A DNA stretch of 64,000 nucleotides from NCBI RefSeq assembly GCF_003258355.1, contig NZ_QKPO01000012.1, positions 1 through 64,000 on the forward strand. The letters are read 5' to 3'. Made by a program: the position numbers and the translations under genes. Source of the stretch: Confluentibacter sediminis (GTDB lineage: Bacteria > Bacteroidota > Bacteroidia > Flavobacteriales > Flavobacteriaceae). Positions 36,389-45,590 of this stretch are shown here, piece by piece (within the stretch, counting starts at the first letter, position 1; each line of letters starts with the position of its first letter). The notes under the pieces were generated by a model, which searched no databases, had not been told where the DNA came from, and saw nothing but the letters and a program-made list of their open reading frames with translations.

Positions 36389-38287
36389 TTAATAAGCACG
36401 TTCTTTATTGCCTTCATAAAAGTTTATAAACGCGCGGTTTACAACCCTATTCCCTCCATTAGTTGGATAGTCTCCAGTAAAGTACCAATCGCCCAAATGT
36501 TTTGGACAAGCTTTGTGTAGATTTTCAACAGATTGAAAAATTATTTTCACTTCGGCTTTCACATCATCATCGCTTAATAATACGGCTATCTTATCTGAAA
36601 TTTGTTCATCTGTAAAAGGCGCATAAACTTCTTTAACAAAGTTTTGTACGTCTACATCTTCTAAATCTTCTTGATTTTTGCACTTTTTATAAATGTCTTC
36701 AATAATGCTATACTTATTAATATCTTTTAAAAGCTCTAAAGCCGCTCTAAAGGCTACTAATCCTTCTAAATTTGCCATATCAATACCATAACAGTCAGGA
36801 TAGCGTATTTGTGGTGCAGAGGATACCACTACAATTTTTTTAGGATGCAACCTATCTAGCATTTTGATAATACTTTTTTTCAAAGTAGTTCCACGAACAA
36901 TACTATCATCAATAATAACTAAATTGTCCGTTGGTTTTATTACACCATAAGTAATATCGTAAACGTGAGCTACCAAATCGTCTCTACTACTATCTTCTGT
37001 AATAAAGGTTCTTAGCTTAGCATCTTTAATGGCAATTTTTTCTATTCTTGGTCTTTCCGATAGGATTTGGGTCACTTTCTCGGCCGATAATTTATAGTTT
37101 CCTTTTAAAATGGCTGCCGTTTTCTTTTCATTAAGAAAGTCTTCAACAGTTTCTACCATGCCATAAAATGAGGTTTCAGCTGTATTTGGTATATAGGAAA
37201 AAACAGTGTTTTTGGTGTCTTTATTAATAGCGTCCAAAACTTTTGGCATTAATAACTTACCAAGCATTTTTCGTTCTTGATAAATTTCTGCATCACTTCC
37301 CCTAGAGAAATAAATGCGTTCAAACGAACATGCTTTTCGTTCTAAAGGTTCTAATATTTTTTTGATTTTAGTGTCTCCAGATTTTTTTGTGATGATAGCA
37401 TGTCCAGGAGCTAACTCTTTTACATCTTTATATTCTACATTAAAAACTGTTTGAATAACAGGTCGTTCCGAAGCTATTACAACGACTTCATCATCCTTGT
37501 AATAATATGCAGGACGGATACCCGCAGGATCTCTAAGTACAAAAGAATCTCCATGCCCAATAAGACCCGCCATGGCATAACCACCATCCCAGTTTTTGGC
37601 GGCTCTTTTCAAAATTTTAGCAACATTTAAGCGCTCTGCAATTAAAGGAGAGGCTTCCATTTTATTATAGCCTTCTTTTTTAATGTTTTTATAAATTTTA
37701 CTGACAGCATCATCTAAAAAATGACCGATTTTTTCCATAATGGTTATGGTGTCGGTATATTCCTTTGGGTGTTGCCCAAGATCAACAAGGTTTTTAAATA
37801 ACTCTTTAACATTGGTCATGTTAAAGTTACCAGCCATAATTAAATTACGGTGCATCCAGTTGTTTTGTCTTAAAAAAGGGTGTACACTTTCTACGCTATT
37901 TTTACCAAAAGTACCGTAACGAACATGGCCTAACAATACTTCACCTATATATGGAATATGTCTTTTTTGAAGTTGTACATCATCCGCATACTCAGGATGC
38001 TCCGTAAGTTCTTTATTTATTCTTTCGTTAATTTGAGCGAAAATATCTTGAATGGGCTGCTGCTGTACAGAACGCACCCTACTAATATAACGTTCTCCTG
38101 GTTTTGTGTTTAACTTAATGCTTGCAAAACCAGCACCGTCTTGTCCACGATTGTGCTGTTTCTCCATCATGAGGTACATTTTATTTACCCCATAAAAAGC
38201 ACTACCATATTTTTCTTTATAGAATTCTAGGGGTTTTAAAAGTCTTATAACTGCAATTCCGCATTCGTGTTTTAAAGCATCACTCAT
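36389..38287 (-). CDS. Amidophosphoribosyltransferase (PurF family)
   Basis: A 632-residue protein. The N-terminal Ntn-hydrolase glutaminase domain starts near the Cys in MSDALKHECGIAVIRL, with QHNRGQDGAGFAS, LLGHVRYGTFG and MAGNFNMTN. The C-terminal phosphoribosyltransferase domain has the PRPP loop NLVIIDDSIVRGTTLKKSI. The usual reaction is PRPP plus glutamine to phosphoribosylamine, the first step of purine synthesis. It is longer than classical PurF (about 500 residues) and carries extra segments, as in a longer PurF paralogue found in Bacteroidota, so it may not be the main PurF. purN lies nearby on the same strand. Confidence 0.8.
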   Translation of the reverse strand: MSDALKHECGIAVIRLLKPLEFYKEKYGSAFYGVNKMYLMMEKQHNRGQDGAGFASIKLNTKPGERYISRVRSVQQQPIQDIFAQINERINKELTEHPEYADDVQLQKRHIPYIGEVLLGHVRYGTFGKNSVESVHPFLRQNNWMHRNLIMAGNFNMTNVKELFKNLVDLGQHPKEYTDTITIMEKIGHFLDDAVSKIYKNIKKEGYNKMEASPLIAERLNVAKILKRAAKNWDGGYAMAGLIGHGDSFVLRDPAGIRPAYYYKDDEVVVIASERPVIQTVFNVEYKDVKELAPGHAIITKKSGDTKIKKILEPLERKACSFERIYFSRGSDAEIYQERKMLGKLLMPKVLDAINKDTKNTVFSYIPNTAETSFYGMVETVEDFLNEKKTAAILKGNYKLSAEKVTQILSERPRIEKIAIKDAKLRTFITEDSSRDDLVAHVYDITYGVIKPTDNLVIIDDSIVRGTTLKKSIIKMLDRLHPKKIVVVSSAPQIRYPDCYGIDMANLEGLVAFRAALELLKDINKYSIIEDIYKKCKNQEDLEDVDVQNFVKEVYAPFTDEQISDKIAVLLSDDDVKAEVKIIFQSVENLHKACPKHLGDWYFTGDYPTNGGNRVVNRAFINFYEGNKERAY

Positions 38288-38342
38288 TTGTTGTTTCCTT
38301 TGAATAAATTTTTCGCTCTGGCGAAAACAATAATTTATTAAT

Positions 38343-38371
38343 TAAAAAACGCGCTCTTTTTGTGAGCGCGA
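38343..38371 (-). terminator. Intrinsic terminator of the pfkB-type gene
   Basis: On the minus strand CGCGCTC-ACAAAAA-GAGCGCG is followed by TTTTTT. It lies four bases after the kinase stop codon and before the purF-type gene. Confidence 0.75.
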
Positions 38372-38375
38372 TACA

Positions 38376-39302
38376 TTATGTTAATTTTATTTCAAATTGG
38401 GTTAGCTGTTTAAATTGCAGTAACCTTTTATGAATTTCTTGATTTGATAAATTTTCCATGCGTTCTGTACCAAATTTTTCGACACAAAACGATGCCAATG
38501 TAGAACCATGGATAATAGCGTTCTTCATACTTTCAAAAGACGTGTCTCCAGTTTTGGCTATGTATCCAGCAAAACCACCAGCAAATGTATCACCTGCGCC
38601 AGTAGGGTCAAAAACTTCTTCCAACGGAAGTGCTGGAGCAAAAAAGACCTCTTCATTATGAAATAAAAGCGCACCATGTTCGCCCTTTTTTATAACCACA
38701 TATTTAGGCCCCATACTATGAATTTTTCTAGCGGCTACAACCAATGAGTATTCTCCTGTAAGTTGTCTAGCTTCTTCATCATTAATGGTAATCACATCTA
38801 TTTTTTTTATCACGGTGTGTAAATCATCCAATGCACAATCCATCCAAAAATTCATGGTGTCTAAAATCACCAATTTTGGTTTTTTTGCCATTTGGTTTAA
38901 AACACTTAATTGGACGAGAGGATGTAGATTTCCTAACATAACAATATCTGCATCTCGATAATTTTCTGGAACAACAGGATTAAAATCAGCCAGCGTATTA
39001 AGTTCTGTAGACAAAGTATCTCTAGTATTCATGTCATTGTGGTACTTGCCACTCCAAAAAAATGTTTTACCATTTTCAACGATTTCAACACCAGAAATAT
39101 CTATATTTTTATTGGATAAAATATCTAAATATTGTTGAGGAAAATCACTTCCAACGATTGAAACAATGGCAGTATCAACATGAAACTGAGAAGCGGATAA
39201 ACCTATGTAAGTAGCGGCACCACCCAAAATTTTATCGGTTTTTCCAAAAGGTGTTTCAATAGCATCAAATGCTACTGTTCCAACTATTACTAATTTACTC
39301 AT
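38376..39302 (-). CDS. PfkB family sugar/nucleoside kinase
   Basis: A 308-residue kinase starting MSKLVIVGTVAFDAIETPFG; the Met at 39329 would add nine residues outside the family consensus. Signatures are KILGGAATYIGLSAS (N-terminal PfkB motif) and the C-terminal DPTGAGDTFAGGFAGY with the catalytic Asp and anion hole. It phosphorylates a sugar or nucleoside with ATP; the substrate cannot be told by eye, although similar Bacteroidota proteins are often annotated as ribokinase- or adenosine-kinase-like. It is downstream of rnhA and purN on the same strand, which fits nucleotide metabolism. Confidence 0.8.
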   Translation of the reverse strand: MSKLVIVGTVAFDAIETPFGKTDKILGGAATYIGLSASQFHVDTAIVSIVGSDFPQQYLDILSNKNIDISGVEIVENGKTFFWSGKYHNDMNTRDTLSTELNTLADFNPVVPENYRDADIVMLGNLHPLVQLSVLNQMAKKPKLVILDTMNFWMDCALDDLHTVIKKIDVITINDEEARQLTGEYSLVVAARKIHSMGPKYVVIKKGEHGALLFHNEEVFFAPALPLEEVFDPTGAGDTFAGGFAGYIAKTGDTSFESMKNAIIHGSTLASFCVEKFGTERMENLSNQEIHKRLLQFKQLTQFEIKLT

Positions 39303-39360
39303 AAAAGAGAAGCGATAATTTTTGTGCAAATATAAGTTTTTTAAAAGCTAAAAAACGAAT

Positions 39361-40002
39361 TTATTTTCTACCAAAATCGGCAGGAATTTCTCCCCAAGCT
39401 TTCGTTTCCCATTTTACAATAACCGTTTTGTAACTATTGGTTTTTAACCAATAGATGGCTCTATCAACCAATTCAAACAGTTTTTCGTTTTTAGTACTTC
39501 GTTCTAATTTAGTGTTACAGGTTTTCTTTTTTACCCAACTAATAGCGGTTTTGGAGTCGGTATAAATAATTTTATCGCTATCCTGTTTTTTTAATAGAGC
39601 CAAACCATGTACAATGGCTAAAAACTCACCTATATTATTAGTGCCTTCTTGAAAAGGACCTTGAATAAATAATTGTTTTTTTGTTTTGGTATCGACACCG
39701 CGATATTCCATAATGCCGGGATTACCGCTGGAAGCCGCATCTACTGAAATAGAATTATAACTAGGTTGTCCGATTTTTTTTAGGTGTTCTGGAGATAAAC
39801 CACTTTTAAAATCTGTTTTCTTTCCAATATAATCGAAGTAATTGCCTTTTAAAGCTTGTTTTGCAGCATCGAAGGTTTCAAACGACTTGTATTGAGCCCC
39901 CTCAAAGTTTGCTATTTGTGCCTTACAATCGTTCCAAGTTTCAAAAACACCTGTATGGTGTCCTTTCCAAACGGTATAATATTTTTTCTTTTTTTTACTC
40001 AT
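39361..40002 (-). CDS. rnhA: Ribonuclease H with N-terminal viroplasmin domain
   Basis: A 213-residue protein starting MSKKKKKYYTVWKGHHTGV at 40002; the longer frame overlaps purN and has no homologous look. Residues 5-50 are the viroplasmin (RNase HI hybrid-binding) domain (YYTVWKGHHTGVFETWNDC, FEGAQYKSFETFDAAKQAL). The RNase H1 fold follows, with Asp in ISVDAASSGNPG, Glu in NNIGEFLAIVHGL and Asp in IIYTDSKTAISWV forming the metal site. It removes RNA from RNA-DNA hybrids. It overlaps the end of purN by 8 bases, so the two genes are likely co-transcribed. Confidence 0.85.
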   Translation of the reverse strand: MSKKKKKYYTVWKGHHTGVFETWNDCKAQIANFEGAQYKSFETFDAAKQALKGNYFDYIGKKTDFKSGLSPEHLKKIGQPSYNSISVDAASSGNPGIMEYRGVDTKTKKQLFIQGPFQEGTNNIGEFLAIVHGLALLKKQDSDKIIYTDSKTAISWVKKKTCNTKLERSTKNEKLFELVDRAIYWLKTNSYKTVIVKWETKAWGEIPADFGRK

Positions 40003-40567
40003 TGGGAAAAAGAAGCGATTCAACCACTTTCGGAAAATGTTCCATTTCCAATTCATGGATTTTTGCAGCAACGTCTTCAGCAGAGTCAAATGGTTTTACT
40101 TCACAGTGGGTTTGAAAAATAGTAGTGCCTTCATCATAATGTTCATTAACAAAATGAATGGTAATACCTGTTTCAGTTTCTTTATTTGCCACAACAGCTT
40201 GGTGTACGTGCATGCCGAACATGCCTTTGCCTCCATATTTAGGCAACAGCGCTGGATGTATATTAATTACTTTATTAGGAAATGCATTTAAAATAGCTTC
40301 TGGGAATTTCCGTAAAAAACCCGCTAAAATAATCAGGTCTGGTTTTAATGTTTTTAAAAGATTAAGTACATGCCCACTTTCATTAAGTGCCATGTTGTTA
40401 AAAGACATGGCGCTAACTTTAAGAGCTTTGCATCTATCTAATACTTTAGCTTGCGGATTGTTGGTAAGCACCAGCACAACAGAAGCATTTTTTCTGTTTT
40501 GAAAAAACTTAATTAAATTTTCAGCATTCGTGCCGCTTCCAGAGGCAAAAATTACAACACGTTTCAT
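39995..40567 (-). CDS. purN: Phosphoribosylglycinamide formyltransferase
   Basis: A 190-residue enzyme that transfers a formyl group from 10-formyltetrahydrofolate to GAR in purine synthesis. The start is MKRVVIFASGSGTNAENLI. The active-site region INIHPALLPKYGGKGMFG contains the catalytic Asn and His, and HFVNEHYDEGTTIFQ contains the Asp. Length matches the family. It heads a minus-strand group with rnhA and the PfkB kinase and is divergent from acpP. Confidence 0.9.
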   Translation of the reverse strand: MKRVVIFASGSGTNAENLIKFFQNRKNASVVLVLTNNPQAKVLDRCKALKVSAMSFNNMALNESGHVLNLLKTLKPDLIILAGFLRKFPEAILNAFPNKVINIHPALLPKYGGKGMFGMHVHQAVVANKETETGITIHFVNEHYDEGTTIFQTHCEVKPFDSAEDVAAKIHELEMEHFPKVVESLLFPNE

Positions 40568-40759
40568 CTGTTGGTTTTTATTTTAAAATTAGTGTTAGAT
40601 GTCATTAGCCAATTGAAATGACCGCAATGTTTAGTGAAATTCATAAGCTCATGTCATTTATAGAAAAAAATAAAAAAAATTATTCGAAACAAAAAAAAGA
40701 ATAATTATTAACAATTAAAGGTTAAAATAAAAATACTTAAAACTTATTTAGTAAATTAC

Positions 40760-40813
40760 AATCACATTTTTAAATTAAAGATGTGATTTAAAAATAAAGT
40801 TTTTTATTTTTGC
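40760..40813 (+). promoter_or_regulatory. acpP-fabF promoter with perfect inverted repeat
   Basis: TATTTTTG at 40806-40813 matches TAnnTTTG and lies 30 bases before the acpP ATG. AATCACAT (40760-40767) and ATGTGATT (40781-40788) form a perfect 8-bp inverted repeat over the -33 region, where no clear TTTG is present. This looks like an operator for a fatty-acid regulator; which protein binds is unknown. Confidence 0.5.
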
Positions 40814-40843
40814 CAACTAATTAAAACTTAAAATTAAAAGATT

Positions 40844-41077
40844 ATGTCAGACATTGCATCAAGAGTAAAAGCCATTATCGTAGACAAATTGGGAGTTGAT
40901 GAGAACGAAGTTGTAACGGAAGCTAGCTTCACTAACGATTTAGGAGCAGACTCATTAGACACTGTAGAATTAATCATGGAATTCGAAAAAGAATTTGATA
41001 TCCAAATTCCAGACGATCAAGCTGAAAACATTGCAACAGTTGGTCAAGCTATTTCTTATATAGAAGCAGCAAAATAA
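40844..41077 (+). CDS. acpP: Acyl carrier protein
   Basis: A 77-residue acidic protein that carries growing acyl chains on phosphopantetheine. The attachment Ser is in [15 protein letters not shown], the standard ACP motif (about residue 38). Length and sequence are typical. It is followed by fabF after 13 bases, the usual order in this phylum, and the pair is co-transcribed from the promoter at 40806. Confidence 0.95.
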   Translation: MSDIASRVKAIIVDKLGVDENEVVTEASFTNDLGADSLDTVELIMEFEKEFDIQIPDDQAENIATVGQAISYIEAAK

Positions 41078-41090
41078 GCATTACATTTTT

Positions 41091-42341
41091 ATGGAATTAA
41101 AGCGAGTTGTAGTCACAGGATTAGGGGCTTTAACACCAATTGGCAATACCAAAGACGCATATTGGGAAGGCTTAATTAGTGGTAAAAGTGGTGCTGCGCC
41201 TATAACATATTATGACACCGAAAAATTCAAAACCAAATTTGCTTGCGAATTAAAGGACTTTGAAGTTACTGATTTTATTGATAGAAAGGAAGCAAGAAAG
41301 ATGGATAAATTTGCGCAGTATGCTATGGTAGCTGCCGATGAAGCCATTGCAGATGCCAAATTAAATCTAGACGAAGTAAATAAGTTAAGGGTGGGTGTTA
41401 TATGGGGTGCAGGTATTGGAGGGTTGGAAACATTTCAGCAAGAAGTTTTAAATTTTGCAGCAGGTGATGGAACCCCGAGATTCAATCCATTCTTTATTCC
41501 TAAAATGATTGCAGATATTGCTCCTGCCAATATTTCTATAAAATATGGCTTCATGGGGCCTAACTATACCACGGTTTCTGCTTGTGCTTCTTCAGCAAAC
41601 GCTATGTTTGATGCTTTAAACATGATACGTTTAGGGCATTGTGACGTTATTGTTACTGGAGGAAGCGAAGCTGCAGTGACCATTGCAGGTATGGGGGGGT
41701 TTAATGCCATGCATGCTTTATCAACCAGAAATGAAAGCCCAGAAACGGCTTCTAGACCATTTGATGGCACTAGAGATGGATTTGTTCTTGGGGAAGGTGC
41801 AGGCGCACTGGTTTTAGAAGAATATGAGTACGCTAAAGCAAGAGGAGCTAAAATTTATGCTGAATTTGTTGGAGGTGGATTGTCGTCTGATGCTTATCAT
41901 ATGACAGCACCTCATCCAGATGGTATTGGAGTTGTTTCGGTAATGAAGAATTGTTTGGAGAATGCTGGGCTAAAAGCAGAAGATGTAGACCATATTAATA
42001 CACACGGAACCTCGACACCTCTTGGAGACGTGGCTGAACTTAAAGCTATATCGGAAATATTTGGAGAGCACGCTAAAAAAATAAATATTAATTCAACAAA
42101 GTCAATGACAGGTCATTTATTGGGTGCTGCGGGAGCTATTGAAGCCATTTCGGTTATTTTAGCGATGGAGCATGGTATCGTGCCACCAACAATTAATCAT
42201 TCCACAGTTGACGAAAACATTGACCCTGAATTAAATTTAACTTTAAACAAGGCTCAAAAACGAGACGTAAAAGTAGCAATGAGTAATACATTTGGATTTG
42301 GCGGTCACAACGCTTGTGTATTATTCAAAAAAATAGACTAA
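41091..42341 (+). CDS. fabF: 3-oxoacyl-[acyl-carrier-protein] synthase II
   Basis: A 416-residue condensing enzyme of fatty acid synthesis. It starts MELKRVVVTGLGALTPIGN. The catalytic Cys is in TTVSACASSANAMFDAL (about residue 163), the His residues in NTHGTSTPLGDVAE and STKSMTGHLLGAAG, and the C-terminal NTFGFGGHNACVLF loop is intact. Length fits the family. It follows acpP in one operon, with rnc downstream. Confidence 0.95.
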   Translation: MELKRVVVTGLGALTPIGNTKDAYWEGLISGKSGAAPITYYDTEKFKTKFACELKDFEVTDFIDRKEARKMDKFAQYAMVAADEAIADAKLNLDEVNKLRVGVIWGAGIGGLETFQQEVLNFAAGDGTPRFNPFFIPKMIADIAPANISIKYGFMGPNYTTVSACASSANAMFDALNMIRLGHCDVIVTGGSEAAVTIAGMGGFNAMHALSTRNESPETASRPFDGTRDGFVLGEGAGALVLEEYEYAKARGAKIYAEFVGGGLSSDAYHMTAPHPDGIGVVSVMKNCLENAGLKAEDVDHINTHGTSTPLGDVAELKAISEIFGEHAKKININSTKSMTGHLLGAAGAIEAISVILAMEHGIVPPTINHSTVDENIDPELNLTLNKAQKRDVKVAMSNTFGFGGHNACVLFKKID

Positions 42342-42440
42342 ATCCCGAATGAAATAAACCATTATGATATGTTGTTTTCTAAAATTCAAATTAATAGGTT
42401 TATAACATCTGACCGCATAGAACAATAGAAATATTATCAG

Positions 42441-43181
42441 ATGAATTACATTCGTAACATACTAAATTCCCGTTTTAAACGCAACGGGAATTTTTTTATG
42501 GAAATAACTAAAATACTTGGTTTTAAACCTAAGCGAATCCAATTCTACGAAACCGCATTTACACATCGTTCCATGAATATAAAAGATAGTCTTGGGAATG
42601 TTATTAATTACGAACGATTGGAATTTTTAGGGGATGCTATGCTAAGTGCCGTTATTGCATCCCATTTATTTCTTGAAGTGCCCAGTGGTGACGAAGGGTA
42701 TTTAACAAAAATGCGATCAAAAATTGTAAGTAGAGAGCATTTAAATGAGTTAGGAAAAGAATTAAATTTAATAAAATTAGTAGAAAGCAAAATTCCAACA
42801 GGGCAATTTGGAGATAACATCCATGGTAACTTGTTTGAAGCTTTAGTCGGTGCTATATTTTTAGATAAAGGCTATAAATATTGTGAAAAGTTTATATATA
42901 GCTGTGTTATAATTCCTTATGTTGACATCGAAACACTTGAGGGTAAAGTAATTAGCTATAAGAGCTTACTTATAGAATGGTGTCAAAAAGAAAAGAAAAC
43001 CTTTGGATATCATGTGTATGACGATACGGGAAATGATGAGGTTAGACATTTTTCCGTTAAGCTCTCCATAGATGGTAAGGTGGTTGCCAAAGCAAGAGCA
43101 ACTTCTAAGAAAAAGGCTGAGGAAAAAGCATCAAAACGCGCATTTTTTGTTTTTCAAAATAGAATGTCTAAATTAATTTAA
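42441..43181 (+). CDS. rnc: Ribonuclease III
   Basis: A 246-residue double-strand-specific RNase. The signature NYERLEFLGDAMLSAVIA holds the catalytic Glu and Asp (about residues 56-66), and LFEALVGAIFLDKGY holds the second acidic pair. The C-terminal double-stranded RNA-binding domain is at about 175-242 (YKSLLIEWCQKEKKTFGYHV to KKKAEEKASKRAFF). The first 19 residues precede the usual start; the Met at residue 20 (FMEITKILGFKP) is an alternative. It lies 99 bases after fabF, often its neighbour in bacteria. Confidence 0.9.
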   Translation: MNYIRNILNSRFKRNGNFFMEITKILGFKPKRIQFYETAFTHRSMNIKDSLGNVINYERLEFLGDAMLSAVIASHLFLEVPSGDEGYLTKMRSKIVSREHLNELGKELNLIKLVESKIPTGQFGDNIHGNLFEALVGAIFLDKGYKYCEKFIYSCVIIPYVDIETLEGKVISYKSLLIEWCQKEKKTFGYHVYDDTGNDEVRHFSVKLSIDGKVVAKARATSKKKAEEKASKRAFFVFQNRMSKLI

Positions 43182-43296
43182 ACAGCATATTAAAAATCAA
43201 CTACAACGTTTTAGTTGGTCGTCAAAGCCAAGATTAACTAAAAGATATAACGACTGTTTATTATTAATACTATATTTACATCAATTATTATAATTT

Positions 43297-43782
43297 ATGG
43301 CTGTACACAGGCTTATTCTTGATGATTTTTTTGAAGAAGCTTCATATACTTTAATAGCAATACATTGTACTGTTGAAGATTATCGGTTAGCATACCTTCT
43401 AAATGATTATTTAAAAATACATCTTACTAGAAAACCCTCAGACTTAGATTATAATAATGGGAAATCAACATTTTCTATTTTTGAATGGGAAGACCCCAAA
43501 TATTTAATAACATGGAATTTAGTACATAACGTTTGTAAATCGGAATTATATCAAAAAGCAAATCAACATTCATTATTCGATTCAGAAGAAAAAATCACTA
43601 AAACATTTTACCTTATTCCAGAATATAAACGGGTGAATTATTTTTTAAAGATAGATGATGAATTTAACGACAACAAAGAAAAATATATTATAGATACTAT
43701 ATTGAAAATTCCCCAAATTTCAACAGCCTATAGTATTGATGGAAATCAATTAAAATCTAAAAACAATTTAATTTTTAGCTAA
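43297..43782 (+). CDS. IPExxxVDY family protein
   Basis: A 161-residue protein of a Bacteroidota-specific family named after a short motif. Here it appears as LIPEYKRVNYFLKID (about residues 107-121), with Asn in place of Asp in the VDY part. It begins MAVHRLILDDFFEEASYTLIAIH. Function is unknown. Its stop overlaps the pyk start by one base (TAATG), indicating translational coupling, an arrangement typical of flavobacteria. Confidence 0.8.
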   Translation: MAVHRLILDDFFEEASYTLIAIHCTVEDYRLAYLLNDYLKIHLTRKPSDLDYNNGKSTFSIFEWEDPKYLITWNLVHNVCKSELYQKANQHSLFDSEEKITKTFYLIPEYKRVNYFLKIDDEFNDNKEKYIIDTILKIPQISTAYSIDGNQLKSKNNLIFS

Positions 43783-45224
43783 TGCAATTAAGAAAAAAAA
43801 CCAAAATAGTAGCCACATTAGGACCAGCAACAAGTACCAAAGACGTTTTAAAAGGGATGCTTGAAGAAGGCACCGATGTATTTAGAATCAATTTTTCGCA
43901 TGCTGATTATAATGATGTAGCAGCCCGAATAAAAATGATAAGAGACCTTAATGAAGAATTTGGTTTTACTGCGGCCATTTTAGCAGATTTGCAAGGGCCA
44001 AAACTTCGTGTAGGCGTTATGAATGATGATGTATTTGTTAATCCTGGAGATGAAATAATATTTGCTACCGGAGAGCGCTTTGTAGGTACGAAAGAACGTG
44101 TTTACATGACCTATGATAGGTTTCCACAAGATGCAAAACCTGGAGAACGTATTCTCTTAGACGATGGAAAATTAATGTTTGAAGTTGTTTCAACAGATGG
44201 AGAAAAAGAAGTAAAAGCCCGTGTTATACAGGGAGGGCCTTTAAAATCTAAAAAAGGTGTTAACCTACCAAACACTAATATTTCGCAGCCAGCCCTTACG
44301 GAAAAAGATATTGAAGACGCCATTTTTGCTATAAAACAGAACGTCGATTGGATAGCTTTGTCTTTTGTTCGTCATGCAGAAGATTTAATCCAATTACGTG
44401 ATTTAATAGCTGAATATGGTGATGAAAAAATTCCAATTATTGCCAAAATTGAAAAACCAGAGGCTGTAGAAAATATAGATAAAATTGTAGCACATTGTGA
44501 CGGTTTGATGGTTGCAAGAGGTGATTTAGGAGTGGAAGTTCCTGCCGAAGAAGTGCCATTAATTCAAAAGAATTTAGTATTAAGAGCAAAAAAAGCGAGA
44601 ATACCAGTCATTATTGCCACTCAAATGATGGAAACAATGATCAATAGCTTGACGCCAACAAGGGCTGAGGTTAATGACGTTGCCAACTCGGTTATGGATG
44701 GAGCCGATGCCGTGATGCTTTCAGGTGAGACCTCTGTGGGGTTATATCCCGTTCAGGTTATCAAACAAATGGCTAACATTTTAAGAAGTGTAGAGAATTC
44801 TCCATTAATTAAAGTACCACAATTACCACCTCATATTCGTACCAACCGCTATATTACAAAATCCATTTGTTACCATGCCGCTAATATGGCCAATGAAATT
44901 AATGCCAAAGCCATTTCTACGTTAACAAATAGTGGTTATACAGCATTCCAAATTTCAGCTTGGAGACCCTTATCACATATATTGGTTTTCACATCTAATA
45001 AACGTATTTTAACAAGGCTTAGCTTGCTTTGGGGCGTTCGTGCTTTTTATTACGATAAGTTTGTAAGCACCGATGAAACCATTGAAGATGTTAATAGAAT
45101 AGCCTGTAAAATGGGTTATTTAGAAGAAGGCGATATGCTAATAAGCTTAGCGGCGATGCCGATTCAAGATAAAGGAATGGTAAATACTTTAAGGGTTACT
45201 GAGATAAAGACTTGTAATTTTTAA
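43782..45224 (+). CDS. pyk: Pyruvate kinase
   Basis: A 480-residue glycolytic enzyme that transfers phosphate from phosphoenolpyruvate to ADP. It starts MQLRKKTKIVATLGPATS. The active-site signature IPIIAKIEKPEAVENID contains the catalytic Lys, followed by GLMVARGDLGVEVPAEEVP and IIATQMMETMINSLTPTRAE. The C-terminal domain (STLTNSGYTAFQISAWRP) is the usual allosteric region. Coupled to the IPExxxVDY gene by a one-base overlap. Confidence 0.95.
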   Translation: MQLRKKTKIVATLGPATSTKDVLKGMLEEGTDVFRINFSHADYNDVAARIKMIRDLNEEFGFTAAILADLQGPKLRVGVMNDDVFVNPGDEIIFATGERFVGTKERVYMTYDRFPQDAKPGERILLDDGKLMFEVVSTDGEKEVKARVIQGGPLKSKKGVNLPNTNISQPALTEKDIEDAIFAIKQNVDWIALSFVRHAEDLIQLRDLIAEYGDEKIPIIAKIEKPEAVENIDKIVAHCDGLMVARGDLGVEVPAEEVPLIQKNLVLRAKKARIPVIIATQMMETMINSLTPTRAEVNDVANSVMDGADAVMLSGETSVGLYPVQVIKQMANILRSVENSPLIKVPQLPPHIRTNRYITKSICYHAANMANEINAKAISTLTNSGYTAFQISAWRPLSHILVFTSNKRILTRLSLLWGVRAFYYDKFVSTDETIEDVNRIACKMGYLEEGDMLISLAAMPIQDKGMVNTLRVTEIKTCNF

Positions 45225-45374
45225 GTATCAGTCTATAAATGGTTAAGCGATTTAGAATACAACCTTAACAACTATACCTTAAATTATTACTACTTACTTG
45301 AAAATGTAAGATAAAAACTAACAAGGACATCATTTGTTGTTAAGCTTGATTTTTTCAACTTCCTTCTTGTTTTT

Positions 45375-45405
45375 AAAGGGTTACTAAAAGAGGTAACCCT
45401 TTTTT
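45375..45405 (+). terminator. Intrinsic terminator of pyk
   Basis: AAAGGGTTAC and GGTAACCCTTTTTT form a 9-10 bp stem with a 7-base loop and a T tract. It lies about 150 bases after the pyk stop. The rest of the 45225-45590 gap holds no gene that I can see. Confidence 0.7.
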
Positions 45406-45590
45406 AATTATGTTAAATTGTCTAAAAACAACAAAATTTACTACCATCGTCAAATGTGTGTTAAGTATTTATAAATTGGGGTGCGTAACTTGTGGCAATT
45501 GATTTTAAAACCGCGCATAGTAACTTAAATTTTAGTGAATGTTTATTTGCTTAGAAATAAATTGATTTAACATCATGTCGAATGAGCAAT

